DNA from: Ramlibacter ginsenosidimutans
GTDB taxonomy: Bacteria > Pseudomonadota > Gammaproteobacteria > Burkholderiales > Burkholderiaceae_C
DNA: 64,000 nucleotides
Assembly: GCF_042678185.1 (NCBI RefSeq)
Contig: NZ_JBHUDQ010000014.1
Direction: 5' to 3' (one strand)
Part shown: in pieces, positions 17,193 to 26,850 of the stretch
How the letters are laid out: each line of letters opens with the position of its first letter
How positions within the stretch are numbered: the first letter of the stretch is position 1
Notes under the pieces: generated by a model
Told to the model about the DNA's origin: nothing
The model's input: the letters and a program-made list of their open reading frames with translations, nothing else
Database searches by the model: none
Position numbers and translations under genes: made by a program

Positions 17193-19289
17193 TCAGCGGC
17201 CCGCTACTAAGTCGTCTAGGAATTCTGACGCGGGGTCCACGCTCGTCACTAGTAGATGATCGCGAGCACGGGTGCAAGCCACGTAGAGTAGATGCCGCTC
17301 AGTGTTGTAGACCTCCTCCAGGTCGGCATTATCAGCAACGGACTCGATGCGCGACTGCAGCGGAACGATCTCTTCGTCGCAAGCCATCACTGCCACGGCC
17401 CGAAATTCAAGCCCCTTCGCGAGACTCATCGTGCAGAGCGATGCTGACCCGCTCACCATTTCGACCTTCTCATCGAGAACGCGGTAAGGCAGTGATGCCG
17501 CGTCGGCGGCAGCCTTTGCTCGATCCATCTCTGCATCGGACCGTACGAAGATGGCGACCTCATGTGGCGGCAAGCCCTGCGCGATGCGATTGCGGAGCCA
17601 AGTCGCCGTCGCTGCGATCTCAGCCCCGCGATCAGGGAAGCATTGGATTACCGGTACCGGCCCATTGAACACGGATACGGTACCGCGCCGATCTTCGGTG
17701 TTGCCATCGACGTCTGATATCTCGGGCCCAAGCAGCCGGTCGGCATGCATCCGGATCTGGTGCGATGTACGGTAGTTGATGTGGAGGGTGCGTGATCGCC
17801 CGCGGACCTCCACCCCGAGTGACTTCCAGGAAAACGGCGGCTGGAAGATGCGCTGGCCCAAATCGCCCGCGAAGAACAATCCATTCGGGCGTCCGCCGGC
17901 CAATGCTGCCAGGAACCGCAGTTGAGAGACGCTCACGTCCTGTGCCTCGTCTACCACCACGTAGTCGAACGGGAGTGCCTTGCGCGCCAACAGTTCCGCG
18001 GCCAGTTGCGTAAACAAAGCGGAATACGTCAGACAGCCCTTCGCAGAAATGTGCTCGCGGAGGGGGGCGAACACCGCCCACAGCGCGACACGTTGCACTT
18101 CCGACAGGCGAGTCTTGCGGCCGAGCCGCTTGACGTCGCGGTAGGCCTCCCAACTGTCGAGCTGCCACGCGTCTACCACTTCGTCCCATTCGCCGAGGAG
18201 AAACGCCTGGCTGAACTTCAAGTCCTTCATCGGCCGAACGATCTCGGCCAGGGCTTGGCGAAGTTCAGTGCGCGCGAGGATGCGGGGCCGGCCATGCTGC
18301 ACTTCGTACAACCTCTCGGCGACGGCGTCCATCGCGTGCACCTCCACCCGCTCCGCTAAGCGCGGCTCATTGCTGACCAAGCGCCGGAGCTTGGTTTTCA
18401 ACGCATTGGCTAACGTGTCGGAAAACGTCGTGAGCAGCACCCGGCTTTCGGGGTGGATACGGGCGAGGAACACCGCCCGATGTAGCGCTACGATTGTCTT
18501 TCCGGTGCCGGCCGAGCCTGACACCCTCGCGGGGCCGCCGTAATCGCGCTCAACCCATTGACGCTGCGCCGGGTGCAAGAAGATCGTCCACTTTTCCCAA
18601 GGAAACAAGAGGGCGCGCTCGAGCTCCTCCATATCGTTCATCACACGGAACCGGCGTTGCGCATCCGGGTGGCTGAAGGGGTCCGATCCTACGGGTGCCA
18701 CGAACGGCACCGTCGGTGTGCCGCCGGTTGCCAATTCCAGCAGGGCCTCCGCCGCTTCGCTGGGGAGGTGGTCTGCCAGCGCGAGCAAAGCATCTTCATC
18801 GGCATTACGGACGTCGGCTAACCATTCGGGTGGCACGCCGTAGCCCAGCAGCTCGTCATCAGAACGCGACAGAAGCGGCCTGGACGTGTCGACCTTCCAG
18901 GCACGTCTGGCCTCCTCAGCGGCGATTAAGGCTTGAGGACGAGCCACTTCCTCCACCCGTTCCCGAATCTCAACCCATTGAGCAGCGCCGGTCGTCGGAT
19001 GTGTTTCCAGCTTGCGCCGTTCGGCCCATCGGTAGGCTTTGTCGTGATGGTCGACGTAGCACAAAAGCATGCTGGCTGTCGTCTTATGTACGATCAACCG
19101 GATGTCGCTGCTGACCCGGACCGACCAGAAGTTCTTGTCTTTCGCCTTGTCCAGCTTATGAAGACTCATCCCCGGGTTGATCGAGTTAAGCTGAAGATCG
19201 AAGGCGGTGGTCTTGACTAACTTCTGCTCCTCGCCCGTAAGCTTTGCCAAGCTGTCGGTGAACGTGTCTGAGATTCGAAAATCAAACAT
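17193..19289 (-). CDS. RelE-fold domain fused to a UvrD/PcrA-type superfamily 1 helicase
   Basis: A 698-residue protein. Residues 1-97 resemble a RelE/ParE toxin fold (FTDSLAKLTGEEQKLV, FWSVRVSSDIRLIVHKT, DHHDKAYRWAERR). The rest is an SF1 3'-5' helicase: Walker A GSAGTGKT (258-265), Walker B DEAQD (447-451), and a C-terminal ACTRARDHLLVT motif. No Cas4-like nuclease domain is evident. It is the last gene of the four-gene minus-strand run, 30 bases after the DUF3883 gene. Likely DNA translocase or unwinding activity in a defence context; whether the RelE part is toxic or a nucleic-acid sensor is unknown. Confidence 0.85.
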   Translation of the reverse strand: MFDFRISDTFTDSLAKLTGEEQKLVKTTAFDLQLNSINPGMSLHKLDKAKDKNFWSVRVSSDIRLIVHKTTASMLLCYVDHHDKAYRWAERRKLETHPTTGAAQWVEIRERVEEVARPQALIAAEEARRAWKVDTSRPLLSRSDDELLGYGVPPEWLADVRNADEDALLALADHLPSEAAEALLELATGGTPTVPFVAPVGSDPFSHPDAQRRFRVMNDMEELERALLFPWEKWTIFLHPAQRQWVERDYGGPARVSGSAGTGKTIVALHRAVFLARIHPESRVLLTTFSDTLANALKTKLRRLVSNEPRLAERVEVHAMDAVAERLYEVQHGRPRILARTELRQALAEIVRPMKDLKFSQAFLLGEWDEVVDAWQLDSWEAYRDVKRLGRKTRLSEVQRVALWAVFAPLREHISAKGCLTYSALFTQLAAELLARKALPFDYVVVDEAQDVSVSQLRFLAALAGGRPNGLFFAGDLGQRIFQPPFSWKSLGVEVRGRSRTLHINYRTSHQIRMHADRLLGPEISDVDGNTEDRRGTVSVFNGPVPVIQCFPDRGAEIAATATWLRNRIAQGLPPHEVAIFVRSDAEMDRAKAAADAASLPYRVLDEKVEMVSGSASLCTMSLAKGLEFRAVAVMACDEEIVPLQSRIESVADNADLEEVYNTERHLLYVACTRARDHLLVTSVDPASEFLDDLVAGR

Positions 19290-19319
19290 GGTCGCGTTTC
19301 AGTTGGCGCGGCTTGCCAC

Positions 19320-20483
19320 TCATACTGCCTGCGCCAAGTCTAGGCGCCAGCCACTGGGTGTTAGCTTGATCAATCCTGTGCTTTCCAAACGAAACGGGTC
19401 CTTGAAGAACAGCAGTTCCGGGTCGGTTCGCACTCTGCGGACCCTCGCAACGTAGTATTTACTCCCATAGGACTGCGCGGCCTGCCACTCGCGCGCCGAG
19501 AAGTCCACAACCCATCCGTCGCCGACGGTCGCCTTGACTTCGATAAGCCGTCGAGTTCGCCCGTCATCTTCATAGGAACAGATGTCATAGCCTTCGCCCA
19601 CCGACCGAAGGCTAATCCTCTCCACTAGCGAGGCCGCTGAGACGTGACCCAAGTCCCGGAGCCGTTTGCGTTCGTGATTGAGTACGAGCTGCTCACCTAG
19701 TGCCCCGACCTCCTCACAGATAGCTTGGATCGCCTTTAGATCGGCTGGTGTGATTTTTCGACGACCGAGGCGCGCGTAGTCGTTCGACTCAAATGCCTCC
19801 ACCAACGCATCGGGCGGACGAGGACGGGATTGGCTCTTGGCACTCAAAACGAACGTGTCACCTGCCGCCAACCGAGAATCAACTTCCGTCGGCACCTGCA
19901 CATCTCGAACTTTCGCTTTCCCAGAAAACGGGCCTCCATAACTGTATGAACCAGAATGGATTAGGTCAGCGCTAAAGAAATACTCGGCCATGCGCGAACG
20001 ATCAAAGAACGCGTGTTGCTCCGTTCCACCGGGAAAAATACTGGCCGTGGCAGTCCGCGGATTGATCAGCAGCTCCCCCGTCCCGCTGGAAAGTCCCTCA
20101 CGGTCGAAAAAGCTTGACGCATTGTGCGTTTCTCCCCCGATGTGCAAACGCATACCATCAACGCCCACGTACTTGCTTTGTTCGAGAGCGACGCCGAGCA
20201 CGACATCACGATAGCCGGGAATAGCTGAGAGTCCACTCTGATACGTGGTCGTGAGTTCCACCCTACGCTCATGTGGCCGATTCCTACCCGATGTCGTGAC
20301 CTTGAAGGCGAAGACCCTGAGATTGACTTCGATACCATCTGATCTGAGTTGAAGCAGCATCCCGTTTCGGGGTATCCGAGCATCACTCGGAACCCTTTCA
20401 AGTTGCCAGCCGCAACAAAGCAGATCTTTCAGAACCCGCGCCATGTGGCCTCGAGGAGCTACCGCCAGTGGAACCCTTGTCAT
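19320..20483 (-). CDS. DUF3883 nuclease-like protein in the type III R-M operon
   Basis: A 387-residue protein. The C-terminal DUF3883 domain starts GYDICSYEDD at 298 and shows Asp300 and Glu315-Val-Lys317 (LIEVKAT), a PD-(D/E)XK-like arrangement. The N-terminal 200 residues (LLQLRSDGIEVNLRVF, VELTTTYQSGL, GYRDVVLGV, THNASSFF) look like a separate DNA- or modification-recognition domain, with a pattern I associate with restriction-linked proteins but cannot name. Start ATG 20483 follows GGGAG; an ATG 13 codons in is possible. It lies 51 bases downstream of the methyltransferase gene. Confidence 0.75.
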   Translation of the reverse strand: MTRVPLAVAPRGHMARVLKDLLCCGWQLERVPSDARIPRNGMLLQLRSDGIEVNLRVFAFKVTTSGRNRPHERRVELTTTYQSGLSAIPGYRDVVLGVALEQSKYVGVDGMRLHIGGETHNASSFFDREGLSSGTGELLINPRTATASIFPGGTEQHAFFDRSRMAEYFFSADLIHSGSYSYGGPFSGKAKVRDVQVPTEVDSRLAAGDTFVLSAKSQSRPRPPDALVEAFESNDYARLGRRKITPADLKAIQAICEEVGALGEQLVLNHERKRLRDLGHVSAASLVERISLRSVGEGYDICSYEDDGRTRRLIEVKATVGDGWVVDFSAREWQAAQSYGSKYYVARVRRVRTDPELLFFKDPFRLESTGLIKLTPSGWRLDLAQAV

Positions 20484-20534
20484 CTTTGCTGCGCTCCCGA
20501 TTATTATGCGAAGGCCATTCCAGTCATTGGGGGA

Positions 20535-23315
20535 TCAAACTCTGAAAACCTTCATAACTTCATCGCCAAGGTGATTGATCACTTTCACAGCGACTCGGCC
20601 GGACGACGGTCGAGCGAACGCCCTCGACGTATCGCTATACAGCGTGGCCCAAGCGTCTTCACTGACTTCCGCCTTAAGCGTCGTCTTCAGCGATTTGTAC
20701 GGGTCGTTGGCGCCTAGAAAGTAGGCGTGGCGGACGAAGAAACTCTCTTCGTTGTAGTCGGTATCAATGAACCAGCACGCGATGCCTTCGGCGCCGTCGC
20801 TGCGCACTTCGCCGGAATTGGGGTGGAAGACATCCACGCCGTTAACTTTGATGCGCACCTGCCCGCCCTCCGCATCGAGGACATCGATGTCAGGTTCGCC
20901 GAAGATCACGAACAGATTGCCTTTCCCCGTGTTCTTCAGGTCTTCCGCCATGTGCAGGTCCGCATTCATGCGCGCTTTAAGCACCGGGATACGACCGAGC
21001 TTGTTGAATTCCGACGAGTGGGCGTCATAGTTGAAAGCACAAGCGATCAGCACATCGAAGCCGGCGTCACCGGCCTCGCGGGCGGCTGCCACCAAATCAG
21101 GCCGAGACACCGTGCCGAACTCTGGGCCAATAAAGACGGCGGCGCGCTTCTCTGTGGTGCCTTCGATGTATCGTCCGTCTGCGCAGACAAGATAACCTGG
21201 CCACGGCGTCAGCGACGTGAAGGTGACCCTGTCTTCCTTGTGCGCTTGCTGCACGCCAGCGGTCTTAAGGTTTTCGAGAATGATCTGGACGAAGTCACGT
21301 TCGGCGCTGTGTTCGGCCGTCGGCTCCGAAGCGATATCAATCAGTTCGTCGTTCTCGTCGACCGCCAGCGCACGGTGAGGCGACAGACTCTCTACGGTGA
21401 ACGGGCCAGCCACGCGGACCTTTTGCCTATCTTCGTAGGGCTTGTCACACAAATGTTCGAACTCAGCCTTCGCGGCAATGGATGCGTCGATTTCGGACTG
21501 ACGCCTATTGCGTTCCTGCCACCACTGCGCGTGAACCTTCTTGGCCTCATCTGGCCACTTCGCGTCGACCTTGCGAGGAATCTCCCACTCCGGCCAGTGT
21601 TTGCCGAGAGACGTGTTCAGTTGCTCGCGAAGCGCCTCAAGCCGCTGTTGATATTTCTCCCAAATCACGTCAACCTCCGCATTGCCCGCGATGGACTTCA
21701 ACGTGATGTGAGGTACCCGCTCATATACAAAGCCATGGCGAACGTTGCCGCGCGTCGGCGCATTGGAGGGCGCAGTTCTTGTGATCTCGGCCTCCTTGAG
21801 CTGGCCGTCGCGACTGTCGGCAAGCAAGTAGTACGGGTATCGCGCGCCCATGATCCTCGCGCGGGCAAGCGCCAAGGCGACGCGGGACGTGTCAATCGTA
21901 ATCCACCGGCGACCCCAATGCTCGGCCATGTACGCCGTTGTTCCTGAGCCGCAGGTGGGGTCAAGAACTAAGTCCCCAGGATCGGTGCTCATCAAGATGC
22001 ATCGCTTCACGATTTCCACGTTCGTCTGAACGACGTATACCGGGTCGTTCTGGCCGAGGAAACCTTCCCACAAATTTCCAATCGCCACCGCTGTGGATTC
22101 ATCTTGATAGCGAAGCTGTCTCAAGGCATTGCCGAATTGATCAACGCGCCCTGTCTTCAGGGCTCGTTCTAGCGACTCTGGTGTCATTCCCCACCATCGC
22201 TTACCAGAGTCGAACTTCCGCCCCTTGAACTCGATTTCGAACTTGCGGCCCGGCCCAGGCTTTGTAAGTGAAACATCGCCGAACAGGCGGCCTCCTTCAG
22301 GCAGTTTTTCCTCCCCTGATCGCTCGGTAGGAGTGAGGCGCCTGAACTGCCCGTCAGGAAACTGGATCCAGTTGAAGTTCGGATCCAATTGGTTCTCGCG
22401 TACGGTGAAAATCTGGCGGAACTTCTGTTGCTCAGGCCGCTTTGAGTACCAAATGATGTAGTCCAATCGCGCTGGAAGGCGATCCGAAGAGCCGAGGCCA
22501 GTCGCCCCCTTCGTAAATGCAATCAGAGAGACGAAGTTGTCTTCTCCGAAAACTTCGTCCAGCACCGCGCGAACACGATGCACATTCTCATCGCCAATTT
22601 GAACGAATACCGAGCCGGTGTCGGTCAAGAGGTCGCGCGCGACCGTTAGGCGATCTCGAATATACGTAAGGTACGAGTGAATACCGTCGCGCCACGTGTC
22701 CCTAAACGCTTTAACCTGCTCTGGCTCTCTCGTAATGTGCTCGGCGTTTCCGTCTTTCACATCACGGCTCGTGGTGCTCCACTGAAAGTTGCTGTTGAAC
22801 TTGATTCCGTATGGCGGGTCGAAAAAGATGCACTGAACCTTTGCACGCAGTCCTTCACGCTCGGCCAGTGACGCCATGACTGCCAAGCTGTCGCCAAGGA
22901 TCATTCGGTTTGCCCAGTGGGCATCGTGCTGATAGAACTCAGTCTTGGCCCCGTCGTTGGGCAATCCGTTGAAATCGGCAAACAGGTCCACTTGGTCGGT
23001 GCGAGGTTCCTTGGCTTCGCGTTGCCGCTCGGACTCGCGCCTCAGGTCATCCACCAAGACTTTGGGGTGCACCTTCTCCTGGATATAGAGCGGCGGGGCG
23101 TGCACGATTAGGTCCGACCAGTCCTGCTCGTCCTTTCCGCGCCAGACCAGTTGCGGGTCTAGGTCTTGGTTGCGGCGCGCGTACTTCACGCGGACAAGCT
23201 TCTGCTCGTCCCTGTCCATCACCGACTGGTATTCGGCGGTAGGAATGTTCCTCCGCGTAGCGTCGTCATGCGTCAGTGTCTCGACGGTTAATGAGGTGCT
23301 CTTCTTGGTGGCCAT
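20535..23315 (-). CDS. mod: type III restriction-modification DNA methyltransferase (Mod)
   Basis: A 926-residue beta-class N6-adenine/N4-cytosine methyltransferase. The catalytic motif DPPYG (166-170) comes before the AdoMet-binding motif DPTCGSGTT (452-460), the beta-class order of type III Mod. A large insert between them would hold the target-recognition domain, and a long C-terminal extension (about 500-926) is larger than in classical Mod proteins. It should methylate one strand of its site, protecting host DNA and guiding Res. It begins 1 base after the Res stop, so the two are coupled. Confidence 0.9.
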   Translation of the reverse strand: MATKKSTSLTVETLTHDDATRRNIPTAEYQSVMDRDEQKLVRVKYARRNQDLDPQLVWRGKDEQDWSDLIVHAPPLYIQEKVHPKVLVDDLRRESERQREAKEPRTDQVDLFADFNGLPNDGAKTEFYQHDAHWANRMILGDSLAVMASLAEREGLRAKVQCIFFDPPYGIKFNSNFQWSTTSRDVKDGNAEHITREPEQVKAFRDTWRDGIHSYLTYIRDRLTVARDLLTDTGSVFVQIGDENVHRVRAVLDEVFGEDNFVSLIAFTKGATGLGSSDRLPARLDYIIWYSKRPEQQKFRQIFTVRENQLDPNFNWIQFPDGQFRRLTPTERSGEEKLPEGGRLFGDVSLTKPGPGRKFEIEFKGRKFDSGKRWWGMTPESLERALKTGRVDQFGNALRQLRYQDESTAVAIGNLWEGFLGQNDPVYVVQTNVEIVKRCILMSTDPGDLVLDPTCGSGTTAYMAEHWGRRWITIDTSRVALALARARIMGARYPYYLLADSRDGQLKEAEITRTAPSNAPTRGNVRHGFVYERVPHITLKSIAGNAEVDVIWEKYQQRLEALREQLNTSLGKHWPEWEIPRKVDAKWPDEAKKVHAQWWQERNRRQSEIDASIAAKAEFEHLCDKPYEDRQKVRVAGPFTVESLSPHRALAVDENDELIDIASEPTAEHSAERDFVQIILENLKTAGVQQAHKEDRVTFTSLTPWPGYLVCADGRYIEGTTEKRAAVFIGPEFGTVSRPDLVAAAREAGDAGFDVLIACAFNYDAHSSEFNKLGRIPVLKARMNADLHMAEDLKNTGKGNLFVIFGEPDIDVLDAEGGQVRIKVNGVDVFHPNSGEVRSDGAEGIACWFIDTDYNEESFFVRHAYFLGANDPYKSLKTTLKAEVSEDAWATLYSDTSRAFARPSSGRVAVKVINHLGDEVMKVFRV

Positions 23316-23316
23316 T

Positions 23317-26300
23317 TCAGTTGCTCAGTTCCGCTGGCTGGGCTTTGGCGGCCAGGGCGGCCGCCTCAATCATCTTGTTGAAGTCGGCCTCGACCCTCTT
23401 CGCGAAGTCCGACTGCATCTGCCAAACCTCAGTAAATTCCGCGAAGGCCCAGCGCCCGTAGCTGCCCAAGTGGTTGACGCCAGGCACCCAATACGTGTCC
23501 ATCGTGGACTTCTTCTCCTTTGCGTCTTCACGCCGGTAGCCCTTAATCTCGACAATCAGATGCAGCGGGTCGTCGTCGCCATGTCCGTCGTCGACGAGCA
23601 CGACGAAGTCAGGCCTGTATTGGCGCGTCTCGGAGCCGTAGCGATATGGAACCTCCAGCCCGAGGCTGTGGTTCTTGACATAGGCCTTCACGCGCGGGTG
23701 GGCCTCAGCCACACGGCAGAACTCGGCCTCCCAGTCGCTGTCTAGGATTACCCAGTTGATTTGGCAACGCTCGGCGCTGGTTTCCCAGCGGTTGGTTTTC
23801 GACGTGTTGAAGTTGACGTGTGCCGTCGTACCAACAGGGTTGTACGGATCGAGAACGGCCTTGATGGGACGAAGACCGATCAACGCACGGGTGATGCCGG
23901 CGGTGATCTTTTCGCACGCCATGTCGGCGAGCATCTTGTACTTGAGCTGCGCCGGATACGTGCCGCCCTTGCAAATCAGATGGCTTTCGAGCCACTGGCG
24001 GGCGATGCGCTTTAGCTGACCGAACAAGTGCAGTTGCGGCTCGTCGTTGGCGTCACGAAATTTGCTGAGCACGAGGTGCGAAGTTAGTTCGTACACCACC
24101 TGCGACGGACGCACGTCGCCAGTGTGAACTAGGTTAAGGTCCACAGCTTCGCCGATGATCCCAGAGTTGCGCGTTTCCGTCGCACCAACCAAATCTGGAG
24201 TCAGTTCGAGCGTGGAGTCGTCGTTGAACTCGGCATTAAGGCGCTCTTCGGGCAGTTCGGCACGATAGCCTTGAACGCGCGGGAATCGGATCTCCAGAGC
24301 ATCTCGGTCGGGCCGCACGGCCTTGACCTGAATCGTCTCTCTCGGCTTCTGCGGCGGCGCGATCACAGGTTTGGCATTGAAGTCGAACGGGATCCCCAGC
24401 ACGTCAGCGTACTCAACGTTGAATAGCTCGTCTTCATTCAACTCATACGACTGCCGGCGCAGCGCCCGGCCAATGACTTGTTCACACAAAAGCTGCGTGC
24501 CAAAGGCGCGTACTCCTAGCACGTGGGTCACGGTGTTCGTGTCCCAGCCCTCGGTGAGCATGGAAACAGACACAACGCATCGGATGGAGTCACCGAGGCG
24601 CCCCGGCTTGCCGACGGTGTTCATGACCTCGCGCAGTAGATCCTGATCGCTGATGTTCTGTCCGGCTTGGGCGTCGCCTGTACGCTCAACGATCTCGCGG
24701 CGGAAGCGCTCAATCTCGTCGGCGGCCATACCACGGAAGCTGTCGTCGAGTGCTTCGCCTGATTCAAGTTGCTCGCTGTCGATCAGTAGCGTACGCGGGC
24801 GACCGAGGGCGTTTCCGTGCTCGTCGTGGTTGCGAAACAGCGGCAGCCGCCCCTCGACCAGCTTGCTGCTCCCATCCTTGTGTGGTTGGCGAAAACCGGA
24901 TATGTAGTCATAGACCAGTTTCGACGCCGAAGTATTGTTGCAGACGATGATGAAGCACGGGGGAACGGGGATTTTCTCCTCAGCCCAAAGCGCGAAGGTC
25001 TTTTCGTAATGCCCGTACAGCGCTTCCAGCGCAGTCTGTAGTTGCGTTGGCAAATCGAGCGGGTTCAGCCCCTCGGCGTTGCCCCGGCCCTTCTTGGGCA
25101 TCTTGGCGCGGATGTGTTCCCATAAATTGCGGAACATCGGCATTTCATTGCCGGGGATGTTGTCTGCGACCGGAACGCGAGGCAACTTGACGATGCCGCA
25201 CTCGATGGCATCCATCAGCGAGAAGTCGCTCATGGTCCAAGGGAACAGCGTGCCCTCGGCGTAGCCGGAGCCGCGCAGGAAGAACGGCGTGGCCGACAGA
25301 TCGAACACCCGAGCCACGCCGAGCTTGCGGTTGACCGCCTCCAGCCCGGAGACCCATAGCCGCGCAGCCTCGTTGTTTTCTTCGGCCTCCTTCTTTTCAT
25401 CGCCCTTCAGGTTGTCACCGTCCGCGGCGACACCGGGCTTTTCGCGGTAGCAGTGGTGCGCTTCATCGTTGATGACTAGGATGTTGCTCATGCCCATCAG
25501 GTCGGGCATCACGCGTTGGAGCATCTGGCCTTCGGTTTCCAGGGTGTTGAGCTCGGCGCCACCACGGCCTTGAAGCAGCAGTCGACCTCCCTTGGTCAAC
25601 TCGATGCGCTCGCGCAGCTTGAAGCTGTGATAGTTGGTGATGACGATCTTCGCTCGCTCGATATCGCTTAGCATGTCGCTCGGCACCAGTTCCCGGCTGG
25701 CGTAGTAGCTGTCCGGGTCGTTGGGCTGCAGCACGCGCAGACGGTCGCGGATGGTCAGACCTGGTGCCACCAGCAGGAAGCCGCGGGTGAACTTCTTGCT
25801 ATTCGGACGCCGCACGGCGTTGACAGTCTGCCAAGCAATGAGCATGGCCATGACCGTGGTCTTCCCGGCGCCAGTAGCAAGCTTGAGCGCCAGACGGGTG
25901 AGTTCGGGGTTAGCATCGTTGTTGGCGTTTGCAAGGTGCTCCAGGAACCGCTCACCGCTCTTGCCCAATTGGGGGGCGACTTCGGTCAGCCAGATCGCGG
26001 TTTCGACTGCCTCGACCTGGCAGAAGAACGGCCGGATGCTTCCGAACGTGTGGTGCCTCCAATGCTGCAGCAGCCGCGCGGTGTCCGGCGTTACCTTCCA
26101 CTCGCTCGGGTTCTTCAGCATCCGCCACTTGTCCACCTCGGCGCGGACCCCGTTGATAATGGCTGAGTGGTATTGCTGCTCCTGCGTCGACAGGCCCTCG
26201 TCGAATAGCAGAGAATCCTGCTTGGTCGCGCCGCCACTTTGCTTCTTGGGCTTGGGGATGGGGGTGATGAACTCCGCCGGCCGGCGGCTCTCAATCACGT

Positions 26301-26397
26301 GCTGCGTCGGCTGCCCCGTGGCATCGAGTTCCCAGTGTCGTCTGGGGTGCTCGTATGGCGAGTTCAGGATTGGCCTGTCGAAGAATGGGTTGCTCAT
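23317..26397 (-). CDS. res: type III restriction endonuclease subunit (Res)
   Basis: A 1026-residue SF2 helicase-nuclease. The ATPase has ATGAGKTT (Lys179) and the DEAH box INDEAHHCY (Asp311). Helicase C-terminal motifs appear as GWDTNTVTHVLGVRAFGTQLLCEQVIGRALRR. The nuclease domain near the C-terminus has RPDF (Asp930) and VEIKG (Glu950-Ile-Lys952). All three parts look intact, so ATP-dependent cleavage is expected in complex with Mod. It is the first gene of the operon; translation starts at ATG 26397. It resembles the longer restriction proteins of this type common in proteobacterial islands. Confidence 0.92.
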   Translation of the reverse strand: MSNPFFDRPILNSPYEHPRRHWELDATGQPTQHVIESRRPAEFITPIPKPKKQSGGATKQDSLLFDEGLSTQEQQYHSAIINGVRAEVDKWRMLKNPSEWKVTPDTARLLQHWRHHTFGSIRPFFCQVEAVETAIWLTEVAPQLGKSGERFLEHLANANNDANPELTRLALKLATGAGKTTVMAMLIAWQTVNAVRRPNSKKFTRGFLLVAPGLTIRDRLRVLQPNDPDSYYASRELVPSDMLSDIERAKIVITNYHSFKLRERIELTKGGRLLLQGRGGAELNTLETEGQMLQRVMPDLMGMSNILVINDEAHHCYREKPGVAADGDNLKGDEKKEAEENNEAARLWVSGLEAVNRKLGVARVFDLSATPFFLRGSGYAEGTLFPWTMSDFSLMDAIECGIVKLPRVPVADNIPGNEMPMFRNLWEHIRAKMPKKGRGNAEGLNPLDLPTQLQTALEALYGHYEKTFALWAEEKIPVPPCFIIVCNNTSASKLVYDYISGFRQPHKDGSSKLVEGRLPLFRNHDEHGNALGRPRTLLIDSEQLESGEALDDSFRGMAADEIERFRREIVERTGDAQAGQNISDQDLLREVMNTVGKPGRLGDSIRCVVSVSMLTEGWDTNTVTHVLGVRAFGTQLLCEQVIGRALRRQSYELNEDELFNVEYADVLGIPFDFNAKPVIAPPQKPRETIQVKAVRPDRDALEIRFPRVQGYRAELPEERLNAEFNDDSTLELTPDLVGATETRNSGIIGEAVDLNLVHTGDVRPSQVVYELTSHLVLSKFRDANDEPQLHLFGQLKRIARQWLESHLICKGGTYPAQLKYKMLADMACEKITAGITRALIGLRPIKAVLDPYNPVGTTAHVNFNTSKTNRWETSAERCQINWVILDSDWEAEFCRVAEAHPRVKAYVKNHSLGLEVPYRYGSETRQYRPDFVVLVDDGHGDDDPLHLIVEIKGYRREDAKEKKSTMDTYWVPGVNHLGSYGRWAFAEFTEVWQMQSDFAKRVEADFNKMIEAAALAAKAQPAELSN

Positions 26398-26519
26398 TGG
26401 TGTTTTCTATCCCCCAACCTAGCGAGCGCCTCCGATGTGCATGCCCGGTAGGCGAATTTGTACTGATTCTTGCCCCGATGCTATCAGCGCTCCGACCGCC
26501 AGAAGACCAGCTCCTGTAT

Positions 26520-26850
26520 ACGGGCGCGCGCCAGAGCCAGCGCCAGCGCCAGAGCCAGAGCCAGAGCCAGCGCCAGCACCTGCGCAGGGGGCCTGTGCAG
26601 GTCAGCGCCGCAGCGGCGGATGTCGGAGACACGCTTCGTGCAGCGCAACTCGCCAATGGCGGCCACGTGGTCGTCTGGACCTCGAATGGCACCGCCGCCA
26701 ATCCGCACTCGGTCGTCTATGCGCAGTTGTTCGACGCCGACGACCAGAAGCAGAAGCACCGATCACGGTCTTCGCCGCACCCGAAATCAGCTACACAGAT
26801 TTCACCGCAAAGGGGGCGTTGCGGGGCTGCCCGGCGGATCCGTGAGATTC
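26520..26850 (+). pseudogene. remnant of a large RTX/adhesin-like repeat protein
   Basis: Two frames alternate. One frame gives a Pro/Glu/Ala linker. The next, about 26615-26750, gives DTLRAAQLANGGHVVVWTS then a VVYAQLFDADD ending, which closely matches the repeated unit LADGGxVVxWTSxGxDGSGxxVYxQxFDxxG of giant calcium-binding adhesins. The first frame then resumes (PITVFAAPEISYTDF). No single frame spans the region and there is no start or RBS, so this is a decayed fragment. It lies between res and attR. Confidence 0.45.
26532..26579 (+). repeat. hexanucleotide tandem repeat, 8 units
   Basis: Eight consecutive 6-base units of the form CAGAGC or CAGCGC, the last being CAGCAC. In one frame they encode alternating Pro/Ala/Glu (APEPAPAPEPEP-type). 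The unit length is a multiple of three, so slippage would not change frame. It lies at the start of a degraded adhesin-like sequence. Confidence 0.85.

Noticed and set aside
17193..26397. The operon as BREX, DISARM, Zorya or Gabija
   Set aside because: No PglX/PglZ/BrxC, DUF1998/PLD, ZorAB motor or GajA-type ATPase-TOPRIM gene is present. The Mod and Res motifs fit type III restriction instead.
26484..26759. Leu-Ala repeat protein on the minus strand
   Set aside because: It is only the reverse reading of the hexanucleotide repeat, with no ribosome binding site or coherent flanks.
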